From contig NZ_JACCCO010000001.1 of the NCBI RefSeq assembly GCF_013409935.1, forward strand, positions 62,001 to 126,000: a stretch of 64,000 nt of DNA. Reading direction: 5' to 3'. Origin of the DNA: Streptosporangium sandarakinum (GTDB lineage Bacteria; Actinomycetota; Actinomycetes; Streptosporangiales; Streptosporangiaceae). Each line of letters opens with the position of its first letter. The stretch's first letter is position 1. Shown piece after piece: positions 50,513 through 58,476 of this stretch. Below the pieces are notes generated by a model. That model ran no database searches. It had not been told where the DNA came from and was given only the letters and a program-made list of their open reading frames with translations. The translations under genes were made by a program, and so were the position numbers.

Positions 50513-51129
50513 CCTGTCTCCTTTCCGCCGAGCAGGCCGGGCCGGTCGTGGAAGACGTGGACCAGCTCCCACAGCACGTGGTAGACGGTGACGTGGATCT
50601 CCTTGACCACCGCCGGGTCGTCGGAGGCGGCGATCAGGATGTGCTCGGCCGCCCGCTCCCGCACCACGGCGCCGCCGTCGCCGCCGACGAGGGCGAGGGT
50701 GAACAGGCCCAGCGCCCCGGCCTCCTGGAGGCCGCGCAGGACACCCGGGCAGTCGCCGTCGCGGGAGATCCCGAGCGCCATGTCGGCCGGGTCGGCCCAG
50801 CGGCGCAACTGGTGGGCGAACGACTCCGCGGGCCCCTCCCGGGCGCTCACCCCGCTGACGGTGGCGGCGTCGTTGCTGAGGGCCAGGGCGGGCAGTGCCT
50901 TCTTGCCCATGATGACCGGGTGCATGAACTCGACCGCGATGTGGGCCGCGTCGGTGCCGCCCCCGCCGCTGCCGAACACGATCAGCTTCCCGCCGCGATG
51001 GAACCGGTCCGCCATCTCCCGGCACGCGCGGGCGATGCGCAGGGAGTCCTCCGCGAGAGCGTGACCGGCGGAGTCCCTGCGGGCGAAGGCCTCGCTGACG
51101 GCCAACTGCATGGTCGATGTCACTGGCAT
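50509..51129 (-). CDS. SIS-domain protein 2
   Basis: The 206-residue protein has the SIS core: GGKLIVFGSGGGGTDAAHIA, VEFMHPVIMGKKALPALALS, NDAATVSGV, DMALGISRDGDCPGVLRGLQ and the C-terminal VKEIHVTVYHVLWELVHVFH. Compared with its paralogue, two substrate-site motifs differ: GSGGGGTD replaces GNGGSSTD and GISRDGDC replaces GLTTSGGS, removing several Ser/Thr. It may bind a different ligand or be non-catalytic and form a heteromer with SIS protein 1. It is the first gene of the hydrogenase locus. Confidence 0.85.
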   Translation of the reverse strand: MPVTSTMQLAVSEAFARRDSAGHALAEDSLRIARACREMADRFHRGGKLIVFGSGGGGTDAAHIAVEFMHPVIMGKKALPALALSNDAATVSGVSAREGPAESFAHQLRRWADPADMALGISRDGDCPGVLRGLQEAGALGLFTLALVGGDGGAVVRERAAEHILIAASDDPAVVKEIHVTVYHVLWELVHVFHDRPGLLGGKETG

Positions 51130-51138
51130 GTGAACGCT

Positions 51139-51151
51139 CCGTTATTTACGG
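51139..51151. promoter_or_regulatory. Imperfect palindrome upstream of the hydrogenase locus
   Basis: CCGTTATTTACGG is a near-palindrome (CCGT-N5-ACGG) in an AT-rich patch nine bases from the first start codon. It could be an operator for starvation control, or part of the -10 region. No matching regulator is identified. Confidence 0.3.
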
Positions 51152-51393
51152 TAGTCGTCAGATTACGTTCCGTGTTCGGCGAATCGACACCTTCGACGCC
51201 ACAAAGCGGAGTAAAGATCTGATCACTCGCCCAACCGCCCGCGGTGGCCGCCGACGGCGGGGATTCGCCGGGATTCCCGTATCCCGCGGGGTTCCCGCCC
51301 TTGGTGATGATCAACGTTCCCCGTTATCGTCTCGCAGTGGGGTCGTCTCGCGGCGGGGCACGGGCGGGACGGCGCGCCGCGGGCACCCGGGCC

Positions 51394-51513
51394 GCCGCCG
51401 TACGGCGCGGGTCCGGCACGGCGGCCGCCGTACGGCACGCGCTCCGCGGGGCCGCCGCCGTACGACGCGCGTCCAGCAGGACCACCGCCGTACGGCGCGC
51501 ATGCGGCACGGCG
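51394..51513. repeat. 30-bp tandem repeat, four copies
   Basis: Units begin at 51394, 51424, 51454 and 51484, exactly 30 bp apart, each opening with (G/A)CCGCCGTACG and diverging in the second half. They lie just before the thioesterase start at 51543. Confidence 0.85.
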
Positions 51514-51542
51514 GCCCGCCGACCGACCGAAGGAGAACGACC

Positions 51543-52280
51543 TTGACGGCAGCCGCCCGCTGGATCCGGTGCTTCCACCCCTCACCCGGGAGCGACGTCC
51601 AGGTGGTCTGCTTCCCGCACGCCGGGGGCACCGCGAGTTACTACCACCCGCTGTCGGCGGCCCTGGCGCCCGCCGCCGAGATGCTCGCCGTGCAGTACCC
51701 GGGCCGGCAGGACCGGTTCGACGAACCGCTGATCGACGACCTGCCCCTGCTCGCCGACCGGGCGGCCGAGGCGCTCGGCGGCGGCGACCGGCCACGGGTG
51801 TTCTTCGGGCACAGCATGGGGGCCGTCATGGCCTTCGAGGTCGCCCGGCGGCTGGGCCGCGGCGGGCCCGTCGCGCTGTTCGTGTCCGGGCGGCGCGCCC
51901 CCTCCACGACCCGGCAGGAGACCGCGCACCTGCTCGACGACGACGAGCTCGTGGCCCTGGCCGCGAGGCTCGGCGGATCGGACCCGGAGGTGCTGCGGCA
52001 CGAGGAGCTGCGCGGACTGATCCTGCCGAGCCTGCGCGCCGACTACCGGGCCGTCTGCACCCACCGCCCCGACGGCGAGGCGCGGCTCGCCGTACCGATC
52101 ACCGCGCTCACCGGCGACGCCGACCCGGTGACCAGCGTGGCGGAGGCCGAGGCGTGGGGCCGGCACACCGCCTCCCGCTTCGAGCTGAAGGTCTTCCCGG
52201 GCGGCCACTTCTTCCTCGCCCACCACGTACCGGAGATCGCCCGGATGATCCTCGGCTCGCTGAGGGCGGTCCACGCGTGA
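51543..52280 (+). CDS. Type II thioesterase (GrsT/LgrE-like)
   Basis: The 245-residue alpha/beta hydrolase has the catalytic Ser motif FFGHSMGAVMAFEVAR, Asp in ALTGDADPVT and His in PGGHFFLAHH, with VVCFPHAGGTASYYHPLSAA at the start. Type II thioesterases remove misprimed or stalled groups from carrier proteins of PKS/NRPS systems. The TTG at 51543 is preceded by AAGGAGAACGACC. Its stop overlaps the next gene's GTG (GTGA). No PKS/NRPS genes are in the window. Confidence 0.9.
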   Translation: MTAAARWIRCFHPSPGSDVQVVCFPHAGGTASYYHPLSAALAPAAEMLAVQYPGRQDRFDEPLIDDLPLLADRAAEALGGGDRPRVFFGHSMGAVMAFEVARRLGRGGPVALFVSGRRAPSTTRQETAHLLDDDELVALAARLGGSDPEVLRHEELRGLILPSLRADYRAVCTHRPDGEARLAVPITALTGDADPVTSVAEAEAWGRHTASRFELKVFPGGHFFLAHHVPEIARMILGSLRAVHA

Positions 52281-53116
52281 CGGCGCTGCTGGCCGTCAGC
52301 GACCTGCACGTCGGCTACAAGGAGAACCGCCGGATCGTCGAGGAGATGCGGCCGTCGTCCGGGTCCGACTGGCTGCTGGTCGCCGGGGACGTCTCGGAGA
52401 AGGTCGCCGACATCGAGTGGGCGCTCGGCCTGCTGGCCGAACGCTTCGAGAAGGTCGTGTGGGTCCCGGGCAACCACGAGCTGTGGTCCCACTCCAGCGA
52501 CCCGGTCCGGCTCCGCGGCGAGGAGCGCTACCGGCACCTGGTGAAGGTCTGCGGCGACCTCGGCGTGGTGACCCCGGAGGACCCCTACCCGGTGTGGGAG
52601 GGGCCGGGCGGGCCGGTCGTGATCGCCCCGCTGTTCGTGCTGTACGACTACACCTTCCGCATGCCGGGGGTCGCCACCGCCGAGGAGGCGCTGGCCCTGG
52701 CCTACGACAGGGGCGTGGTCTGCACCGACGAGGTGTTCCTGCACCCCGACCCCTACCCCTCGCGCGCCGCCTGGTGCGAGGCCAGGGTCTCCGAGACCGA
52801 GCGGCGGCTGGCCGAGCGCCCGGGGGGTCTGCCGACCGTGCTCGTCAACCACTACCCGCTGGTGCGCGAGCCGACCCGGGTCATGCACCACCAGGAGTTC
52901 ACGATCTGGTGCGGCACCGAGCTCACCGCCGACTGGCACCTGCGGTTCGACGCCCGCGCGGTCGTCTACGGCCACCTGCACATCCCCCGCACCACCTGGT
53001 ACGACGGTGTGCGCTTCGAGGAGGTCTCGCTGGGCTACCCGCGCGAGTGGCGACCCCGCCCCACCCCGCCGGGCCGGCCGCGCCGCATCCTGCCCGCTCC
53101 CCCGGCGGCGTCGTGA
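52277..53116 (+). CDS. pptH: Metallophosphoesterase, PptH-like
   Basis: The 279-residue protein has the calcineurin-like metal motifs LLAVSDLHVGYKENRR, LLVAGDVSEKV, VVWVPGNHELW, TVLVNHYPL and AVVYGHLHIPRT. In Mycobacterium tuberculosis the gene next to pptT, Rv2795c (PptH), removes phosphopantetheine from carrier proteins and opposes PptT. The same neighbour relation occurs here: the next gene is a phosphopantetheinyl transferase with four-base overlap. I infer the PptH role from that synteny and the motif match. Confidence 0.88.
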   Translation: MTALLAVSDLHVGYKENRRIVEEMRPSSGSDWLLVAGDVSEKVADIEWALGLLAERFEKVVWVPGNHELWSHSSDPVRLRGEERYRHLVKVCGDLGVVTPEDPYPVWEGPGGPVVIAPLFVLYDYTFRMPGVATAEEALALAYDRGVVCTDEVFLHPDPYPSRAAWCEARVSETERRLAERPGGLPTVLVNHYPLVREPTRVMHHQEFTIWCGTELTADWHLRFDARAVVYGHLHIPRTTWYDGVRFEEVSLGYPREWRPRPTPPGRPRRILPAPPAAS

Positions 53117-53754
53117 TCGGGGAGATCCTGCCGTCGTGGGTGGCGAGCGCCGAGGCGTTCGCCGACCCGCCCGACGCCCGGCTGTTCCCCGAGGAGGAGG
53201 CGGTCATCGCCCGCTCGGTGGAGCGGCGGCGGCGCGAGTTCACCACCGCCCGGCACTGCGCCCGCCGGGCGCTGGCCCGCCTGGGCGTGCCGCCCGCCCC
53301 GATCCTGCCCGGCGAGCTGGGTGCGCCCGTCTGGCCCGCCGGGGTACGGGGCGCCATCACCCACTGCGAGGGGTACCGTGCCGCCGCGGTCTCCCTCAAG
53401 GCCCTCACCGTCGGCATCGACGCCGAACCGCACGAGCCGCTCCCCGAGGGGGTCATGGAGACCGTGGCCCTCCCGGAGGAGCGGGCCGAGCTGGCGCGCC
53501 TCGGCGGCGCGATCCACTGGGACCGGCTGCTGTTCAGCGCCAAGGAGAGCGTCTACAAGGCGTGGTTCCCGCTGGCCCGGTGCTGGCTCGACTTCGACGA
53601 GGCCCACGTCACCTTCGACCCGGCCGGGACGTTCACCGCCCGGCTGCTCGTGGCCGGGCCGGAGGTGGAGGGCCGGGAGCTGACCGGCTTCACCGGCCGC
53701 TGGCTCGTCTCCGACGGCCTGGCGGTCACCGCCATCGCCCTGCCGCCCGGGTGA
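53113..53754 (+). CDS. 4'-phosphopantetheinyl transferase, Sfp/PptT type
   Basis: The 213-residue protein has the transferase motifs VGIDAEPHEPLPEGVMETVA (metal/CoA site) and LLFSAKESVYKAWFPLARCW, plus RREFTTARHCARRALARLG at the start and GAITHCEGYRAAAVSL in the middle. It activates acyl or peptidyl carrier proteins by attaching phosphopantetheine from CoA. GTG 53113 overlaps the preceding stop (GTGA). With the thioesterase and phosphoesterase it forms a carrier-protein loading, editing and unloading unit. Confidence 0.93.
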   Translation: MIGEILPSWVASAEAFADPPDARLFPEEEAVIARSVERRRREFTTARHCARRALARLGVPPAPILPGELGAPVWPAGVRGAITHCEGYRAAAVSLKALTVGIDAEPHEPLPEGVMETVALPEERAELARLGGAIHWDRLLFSAKESVYKAWFPLARCWLDFDEAHVTFDPAGTFTARLLVAGPEVEGRELTGFTGRWLVSDGLAVTAIALPPG

Positions 53755-53844
53755 CCCCGCGCCGGGAGCGGCGCGGACGCCCCGGAGACCGCGAACACCC
53801 CCGAACTGCGACGCCGCCCCGGAACGGCCCGCTTCCTCGTCGAG

Positions 53845-54697
53845 TCAGGCCGGGGCCGTCCGCAGGTCGGGGAGCCGGAACAGGTCATCGGCGTGGCCGG
53901 CCAGCAGACGGGCGACGGATGCCGGCACGAGATCGATCCCGTCGTGCCAGGAGCCCGCCGACCTGGACGACCGCGAACTCGACCTGGCCCTGACCCTCCT
54001 CCCAGTTGGCGATCAGCGTGCAGCCCTCGTCGGCGAGCAGGTCGCCGCCCGACCGCTCGGTCCGCAGGTACATCAGCCCCTCCTCGCCTTCGGTGCAGAA
54101 GAAACTCAGGTGGGTGGACAGCTCGGGCGGCGTGAGACCGGCCAGTGCCTCCCGCCACTCCTCGGCCGCCTCGGCTTCGAGGGGCAGGAGGCTTTCGGGG
54201 CCCGTGCCGAGCGCGGTGGCGACCCGCATCGCGTCGAAGAGCGTGCCGTCCGAGACCAGCCGCGGGTGGCAGACGGTCCAGGTGCCGCGCAGATCGGACG
54301 CGGCGAGGTCGTGGCGCGCCAGCAGGGGAGCCAGGTCGCCGCCCAGGATGAGCCGGTCCGAGAAGCACGCCGCCGCGAGATCCGCCTCGAACTCCGGCGG
54401 CAGCCCTGCCTTGTCGAACTCGAAGACCGACCGGCTCGCGTCGAACTCCAGCAACGGCTCGTCCAGGTCGAAGACCGGGCAGTCCCAGACGACCGGCTCG
54501 GCGCCGCGGAGGGCGGCCGGATTCACCCAGGCGGCGTCCTGCGCGAAACCGAGCTCGTTGATGAGGTTGCCGCCGAAGAACGTCGCATATACGGCGTCGG
54601 CGTCGAAACTCGCCAACGGACGGCCGAGCAGGATCTCAAAGGCGCCGCTCAGCTGCTCTGACCACGGACCCGGAATGTTCGCGGAAGCGGAGTTCAT
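53845..54697 (-). pseudogene. Hypothetical protein gene with a 3' frameshift
   Basis: From ATG 54697 the frame encodes about 250 residues of an ordinary soluble protein (GRPLASFDADAVYATFFGGN, LSTHLSFFCTEGEEGLMYLR, LIANWEEGQGQVEFAVVQVG) and then runs into a basic tail ending at 53885. Removing one C from the CCC run at 53954-53956 instead gives WHDGIDLVPASVARLLAGHA then DDLFRLPDLRTAPA and a stop at 53845, a far more protein-like end. I read this as a one-base insertion, real or from sequencing. The family is not recognised. Confidence 0.6.
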
Positions 54698-54951
54698 GCC
54701 GGGACCATATAGGCGCCGGGCACGCCGATGCACCACGTCCGCCGTTTCCTCACGCGGAGCGGCGGCGCGCGCCAGACCCGTGGCGGCATTCCGCACGGCA
54801 CCCGGCCGCCGCCGAACGCGAGGAGATCCCCCAGGACATCGCCGCCGGGACGTCCGCCCGGACGAAGCGCACCCGAGCCGCCGATCAAGAGCCGCCACCG
54901 GCATCCGGCCGGCCCCGGTCACCACGTACGGCTCGGTGTTACTGTCCCGCC

Positions 54952-55350
54952 ATGTCAAAAATCGAGATCGATTCGGTGACCGCCGATTTCTTCGGAGCCT
55001 TTGACAACCGGGGCGGCAAGGCTGCCGACGTGGCCCGGATCAAGCGGCTGGTTCTTCCGGGTGGTGTGATCGTGAAGACCGGCCCGGAGCTTACGGTCTA
55101 CACCGTCGACGAGTTCATCGAGCCCCGCCGGCGACTGCTGACCGACGGCCGGCTCGTCGAGTTCTCCGAGTGGGAGACCTCCGAACGGACCGAGATCGCG
55201 GGCGATATCGCGTCACGGTTCAGTGAGTACCGAAAGTCGGGGGTCTTGGACGGCGAACCGTTCGAGGGTGGCGGGACCAAGACCATCCAGCTCGTCCGCA
55301 CCTCAGAAGGCTGGCGGATCACAGCGCTCGCCTGGTATGACCAGCCCTGA
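54952..55350 (+). CDS. NTF2-like (SnoaL/DUF4440-type) protein
   Basis: The 132-residue protein has a helix-rich start (IDSVTADFFGAFDNRGGKAA) and a beta-sheet end with IQLVRTSEGWRITALAWYDQ, the typical closing strand of NTF2-like folds. Such proteins are small enzymes or ligand binders. No pathway context is visible; it lies alone between the frameshifted gene and a phosphotransferase. Confidence 0.7.
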   Translation: MSKIEIDSVTADFFGAFDNRGGKAADVARIKRLVLPGGVIVKTGPELTVYTVDEFIEPRRRLLTDGRLVEFSEWETSERTEIAGDIASRFSEYRKSGVLDGEPFEGGGTKTIQLVRTSEGWRITALAWYDQP

Positions 55351-55472
55351 CCGCACCGGGGAGGCGGTCGTGAGAGGTGCCTTCCCGCGCTGGAACCTGC
55401 CCGGGATCACCATCGCCACCGCCCTTCTGTGCCATCGGACGCGTTGACCCTGCGGACCTGTAGGAGGTCGCG

Positions 55473-56372
55473 ATGCCTTTCGTCGATACGCCGCTGACCG
55501 TCCCCATACGGCGCGCGGTCCAGGATGCGTGGGGACGGCGCATCGCCGGCGACCCGGTGCGGCTGTACGGCGGGGAGGAGTCGGCGGCGTATCGGGTCGA
55601 TGACCTCGTCGTACGCGTCGGCCCCGCGAGACGTACGAGCGCCGAGGCCGAGTGGTGTCACTCGATCGCCGTACATGCCGCCTCCGCCCTTCCTGAGGCG
55701 GTGGCCCCGTTGCGCGCACGCGACGGTGCCACGGTCATCCGGGTGGACGGCCGGCCCGTGTCGGTGTGGCCCTATGTCGAGGGCGGGTGGCCCGATGAGG
55801 ATCAGCCGCAGGTGCGGAGGCAAGGCGCGCGGCTTCTCGCGCGGCTGCACCGTACGCTGGCCTCCCACCGGCCGCCGCCGCGCCCGGTGGCCTCGTTCGT
55901 GGAGACCGGCCTGTACGGGGAGGCGCCGCACGATGTCCCCGAGTTGGCCGATCGAGGACTGGACCGCTGGCTGGCGGACTTTCATCGTCGCAACCCCGTA
56001 CGCCAGCCACTGCACGGGGACTTCTACCCGGGGAACACCCTCGCCAGGGACGGCCGGTTGGTGGCCGTCCTGGACTGGGATGAGGCCATCGTCGGAGCGC
56101 CTGAGATGGAGGTGGCGTCGGCCGCGCTCGAATGGGCCGACGAGTACGGCGACAGCCCGGCCCGACGCCGCCGCTTCGTCACCGACTATCACGAGGCCGG
56201 CGGGACCGCGGGCGACATGGACGATGAGACGCTCGTCCAGTTGATCAGGCACCGGCTGCGCCGCGAGGCGGCATATTTCGAGCACGCTCGGCGTCAGGGC
56301 GCCGAGCATGACGAGGACGGTCTCGAACACCACGAGCGCCGGGTGAAGGCCTTCTTCGATCTCAGGCCGTAG
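55473..56372 (+). CDS. APH/choline-kinase-like phosphotransferase
   Basis: The 299-residue protein has the APH kinase catalytic loop RQPLHGDFYPGNTLARDGRL (HGD-x-x-x-x-N) and metal motif VAVLDWDEAIVG (DWD). Residues before that include WCHSIAVHAASALPEAVAPL and VWPYVEG. These kinases phosphorylate aminoglycosides, homoserine, choline or similar; the substrate is unknown. AGGAGG is 6 nt before ATG 55473. Confidence 0.9.
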   Translation: MPFVDTPLTVPIRRAVQDAWGRRIAGDPVRLYGGEESAAYRVDDLVVRVGPARRTSAEAEWCHSIAVHAASALPEAVAPLRARDGATVIRVDGRPVSVWPYVEGGWPDEDQPQVRRQGARLLARLHRTLASHRPPPRPVASFVETGLYGEAPHDVPELADRGLDRWLADFHRRNPVRQPLHGDFYPGNTLARDGRLVAVLDWDEAIVGAPEMEVASAALEWADEYGDSPARRRRFVTDYHEAGGTAGDMDDETLVQLIRHRLRREAAYFEHARRQGAEHDEDGLEHHERRVKAFFDLRP

Positions 56373-56656
56373 CCTGGGTTGAGGAGCCTGGGGACAGCCG
56401 TTGGCACCAAAAAGGATCTTGTGGTGTTCTCCCTGACCAGCCGTAGGACCATCCCCTTTCTACGCGTGGTTCAGGCCGGGAGGCGCTATCGATCCCGGGG
56501 AAACCCCGCGGCAGACGGCTGCCCGGGAGCTACGGGAGGAGCCGTGACATGTTGTGGGCCCTCCGCCCGGGTCGGTGTCATAGACCGCAAGGTAGGGGCA
56601 TATTCCCAGGTCAGGACAGCGCGCCGGTGTTTGGAGTTGCAGGGGCAATCTGTGCC

Positions 56657-56740
56657 CGCGCCACTTTCACTGAGCCGCGCCACTTACGCGTTCACCGGCA
56701 CCACTTGCACTGAGTCGGCGCCACCTTCGCTGAGCGAGGA
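56657..56740. repeat. Four degenerate repeats resembling IS21-type ends
   Basis: GCGCCACTTTCACTGAG-like copies recur at about 20-bp steps, with CCACTT or CCACCT at 56661, 56680, 56701 and 56721; three of the four end in CTGAG. Multiple short repeats at one terminus are typical of IS21-family elements, but no istA/istB genes are present. Confidence 0.45.
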
Positions 56741-56776
56741 CAGTTGGGTCCCGGCGGCTCGGATCGGCCTGGTTCG

Positions 56777-56806
56777 GATCTCACACAATGCTAATTATGT
56801 GAGATC
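56777..56806. promoter_or_regulatory. Perfect inverted repeat upstream of the integrase
   Basis: GATCTCACA (56777-56785) and TGTGAGATC (56798-56806) form a 9-bp inverted repeat around a 12-bp AT-rich spacer, ending 19 bp before the integrase GTG. The spacing suits a dimeric regulator (GntR-like half-sites) or a recombinase arm site. Confidence 0.5.
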
Positions 56807-56825
56807 GCTGTGAGGTCATCGGGGA

Positions 56826-57935
56826 GTGACCGAGATCCTTCCCGCCGCCGTCATCCGGCCCGCCGCCCCCGCGCCGTCTGCCGGCCCCGGTGCTGTCGCC
56901 CTGCCGTCCCCGATGGTGACCACCGTGGGCGACATCGCCGGCCTGGCCCCGCGCCGGGCCCGGGGAGACGGCGGCGAGGTGCCGGCGGCCGACGTCGACG
57001 CTGTCGACGCGCTGCCCGCCGCCGCATGGTCGACGGTCGCCGCGTGGCCCAAGGCGGGCAAGGCCGTCACCACCCGCCGCGCCCGGTTGGCCGATGTCGC
57101 CGCGTTCTGCCGCTGGCTGGAGGTCGAGTCGCCCGGCGTCGGCCTGCTGGCCGTCACCGAGGACCACCTGACGCACTACCGCGACGCCATCGCCACCGGC
57201 ACCGCCCGCGCCGGCCTGGCCCGCCCCGGCGTCCCGCTCGCTCCCGCCACGGCGGCCCGCCGCCTGTCGACCCTCTCCAGCCTGTACGGCTACGCGCTGC
57301 GCCGCCGCGTCATCGGTGCCAACCCCGCCGACCCGGTCGAACGCCCCGAGGTCTCGGTCATCGGCACCACCCCGGCCCACACCGTGGAGGAGGCCACCGC
57401 CCTGCTGGGCGGCGCCGAGACCATCGCCGCCACCTACCCGGCCGACGCCGCCGCCGTGTCGCTGCTGAGCGTGTGCGCGGTGCGCGTCGGGGAGCTGGTT
57501 TCCCTCACCGTCGGCTCGGTGGCCGCCAGCGTCGGGCACACCGTCATCCTGTTCCGCCGCAAGGGCGGCAAGACCGACCGCCTCCCGGTGCCGCCCCGGG
57601 TCCGCGCCCTGCTGGGCCCCCTGCTGGACGGCCGCGCCGCCGGCGAGCCGCTGTTCGTCCGCGACGACGGCCGCCCCTTCGACCGCTGGCGCGCCACCAC
57701 CGCGCTGCGGCGCGCGGCCACCGCGGCCGGGATCGACCACGCCCGGCTCACCCCGCACACCGCCCGCGCCACCGCGGCCACCGCCGCCCTGGATACCGGC
57801 GTGCCGCTCGCCGACGTCCAGGAGCTCCTCGGCCACGCCTCCCCGGTCACCACCCAGCGCTACAACCGCGGCCGCAAGAAGCTCGACGGCCACGCCGCCT
57901 ACCGGATGGCCGCCCTGCTGGCCGGCGGTGCCTGA
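56826..57935 (+). CDS. Tyrosine recombinase / phage-type integrase
   Basis: The 369-residue protein has an N-terminal SAM-like core-binding domain (residues about 70-170: RARLADVAAFCRWLEVESPG, PATAARRLSTLSSLYGYALR) and a catalytic domain. The active-site residues are visible: Arg in CAVRVGELVSL, Lys in RRKGGKTDRLPVP, HTAR in LTPHTARATAAT, His in LLGHASPVTTQRY, with the nucleophile Tyr in QRY. It starts GTG 56826 with GGGGA close upstream. A Pro/Ala-rich leader of about 60 residues is unusual. It may integrate a now-degraded element whose remains lie downstream. Confidence 0.92.
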   Translation: MTEILPAAVIRPAAPAPSAGPGAVALPSPMVTTVGDIAGLAPRRARGDGGEVPAADVDAVDALPAAAWSTVAAWPKAGKAVTTRRARLADVAAFCRWLEVESPGVGLLAVTEDHLTHYRDAIATGTARAGLARPGVPLAPATAARRLSTLSSLYGYALRRRVIGANPADPVERPEVSVIGTTPAHTVEEATALLGGAETIAATYPADAAAVSLLSVCAVRVGELVSLTVGSVAASVGHTVILFRRKGGKTDRLPVPPRVRALLGPLLDGRAAGEPLFVRDDGRPFDRWRATTALRRAATAAGIDHARLTPHTARATAATAALDTGVPLADVQELLGHASPVTTQRYNRGRKKLDGHAAYRMAALLAGGA

Positions 57936-58476
57936 GCCGGGACACCCCGTCGGCTCAGCCCTATGAGGTCGTCGGCGTCTCCGGCGACCCCACGACTGCT
58001 GTGAATACGCGAAGGGCCTGCCGCGGCAACAGCAGGCCCCTCAAAACCCTTGATTCGTGCCTGGTCAGGACAAGAGAGACATCAAAGGCTTGCCGATGTA
58101 AAAGCGGACAAAGTATTACTGTCATGCGCAACTCGGCTCGTTGTAATTGTGCTCGCAATATGTATTACGCGGAACAAGGCGAGGGTGTTCCGAACGATTC
58201 TGAACAGCGTCGAACGCCCTCGAGGGCTGCCGAACGTCCTGGGAGGGCGCCGGACAGGGTCGAACGGAAGAACGAGACGATGACGGACGCTAGGCGGCTT
58301 TTGCGCATTTCGCCCGAATAGCGATGGCCGCACGAAGAATCCCGACTTTGCGTCATGATTGCTTTACGCACAGGTCTTCGAGGGCGGCAACCCTCACGGC
58401 CATGCGTCCGATCCATCTCAGACGAAATTCGCCTGGTCAGGGCAAAGATGTGAAAAGACATGAAAGGTGGTCTCGC
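57936..58476. other. 541-bp gap, lower GC, no clear gene
   Basis: Apart from the hairpin at 58014-58039 I see nothing firm. The stretch 58060-58350 has lower GC than its surroundings and repeats GAAC-containing words. Short frames here lack homology. It could hold an attachment site of the integrase or relics of an element. Confidence 0.4.
58014..58039 (+). terminator. Hairpin downstream of the integrase gene
   Basis: GGGCCTGC pairs perfectly with GCAGGCCC around a 10-nt loop, followed by CTCAAAA. It lies about 80 nt past the integrase stop. Confidence 0.45.

Larger units (their letters stand above)
51130..51542. other. 413-bp divergent intergenic region, hydrogenase locus / thioesterase operon
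   Basis: It must hold promoters for the hydrogenase locus (leftward) and the thioesterase operon (rightward). The left third is AT-richer than the flanks. The right part contains a 30-bp minisatellite (51394-51513). I see no convincing gene; repetitive frames on both strands arise from the minisatellite. Confidence 0.5.
56373..56825. other. 453-bp gap with element-end-like repeats before the integrase
   Basis: I find no gene. The gap holds a run of degenerate 20-bp repeats (56657-56740) and a perfect inverted repeat (56777-56806) just before the integrase start. The base composition is more even than that of flanking genes. Confidence 0.5.

Noticed and set aside
51394..51513. 30-bp repeats before the thioesterase as a CRISPR array or coding repeat
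   Set aside because: There are no spacers; frames through the repeats on either strand lack flanking domains or starts with ribosome sites.
55407..56333. Minus-strand frame opposite the phosphotransferase
   Set aside because: The HGD...N and DWD motifs show that the plus-strand gene is real; the minus frame has no domain.
58050..58283. 77-codon frame in the lower-GC gap
   Set aside because: No ribosome site, no homology and unusual composition; not called as a gene.
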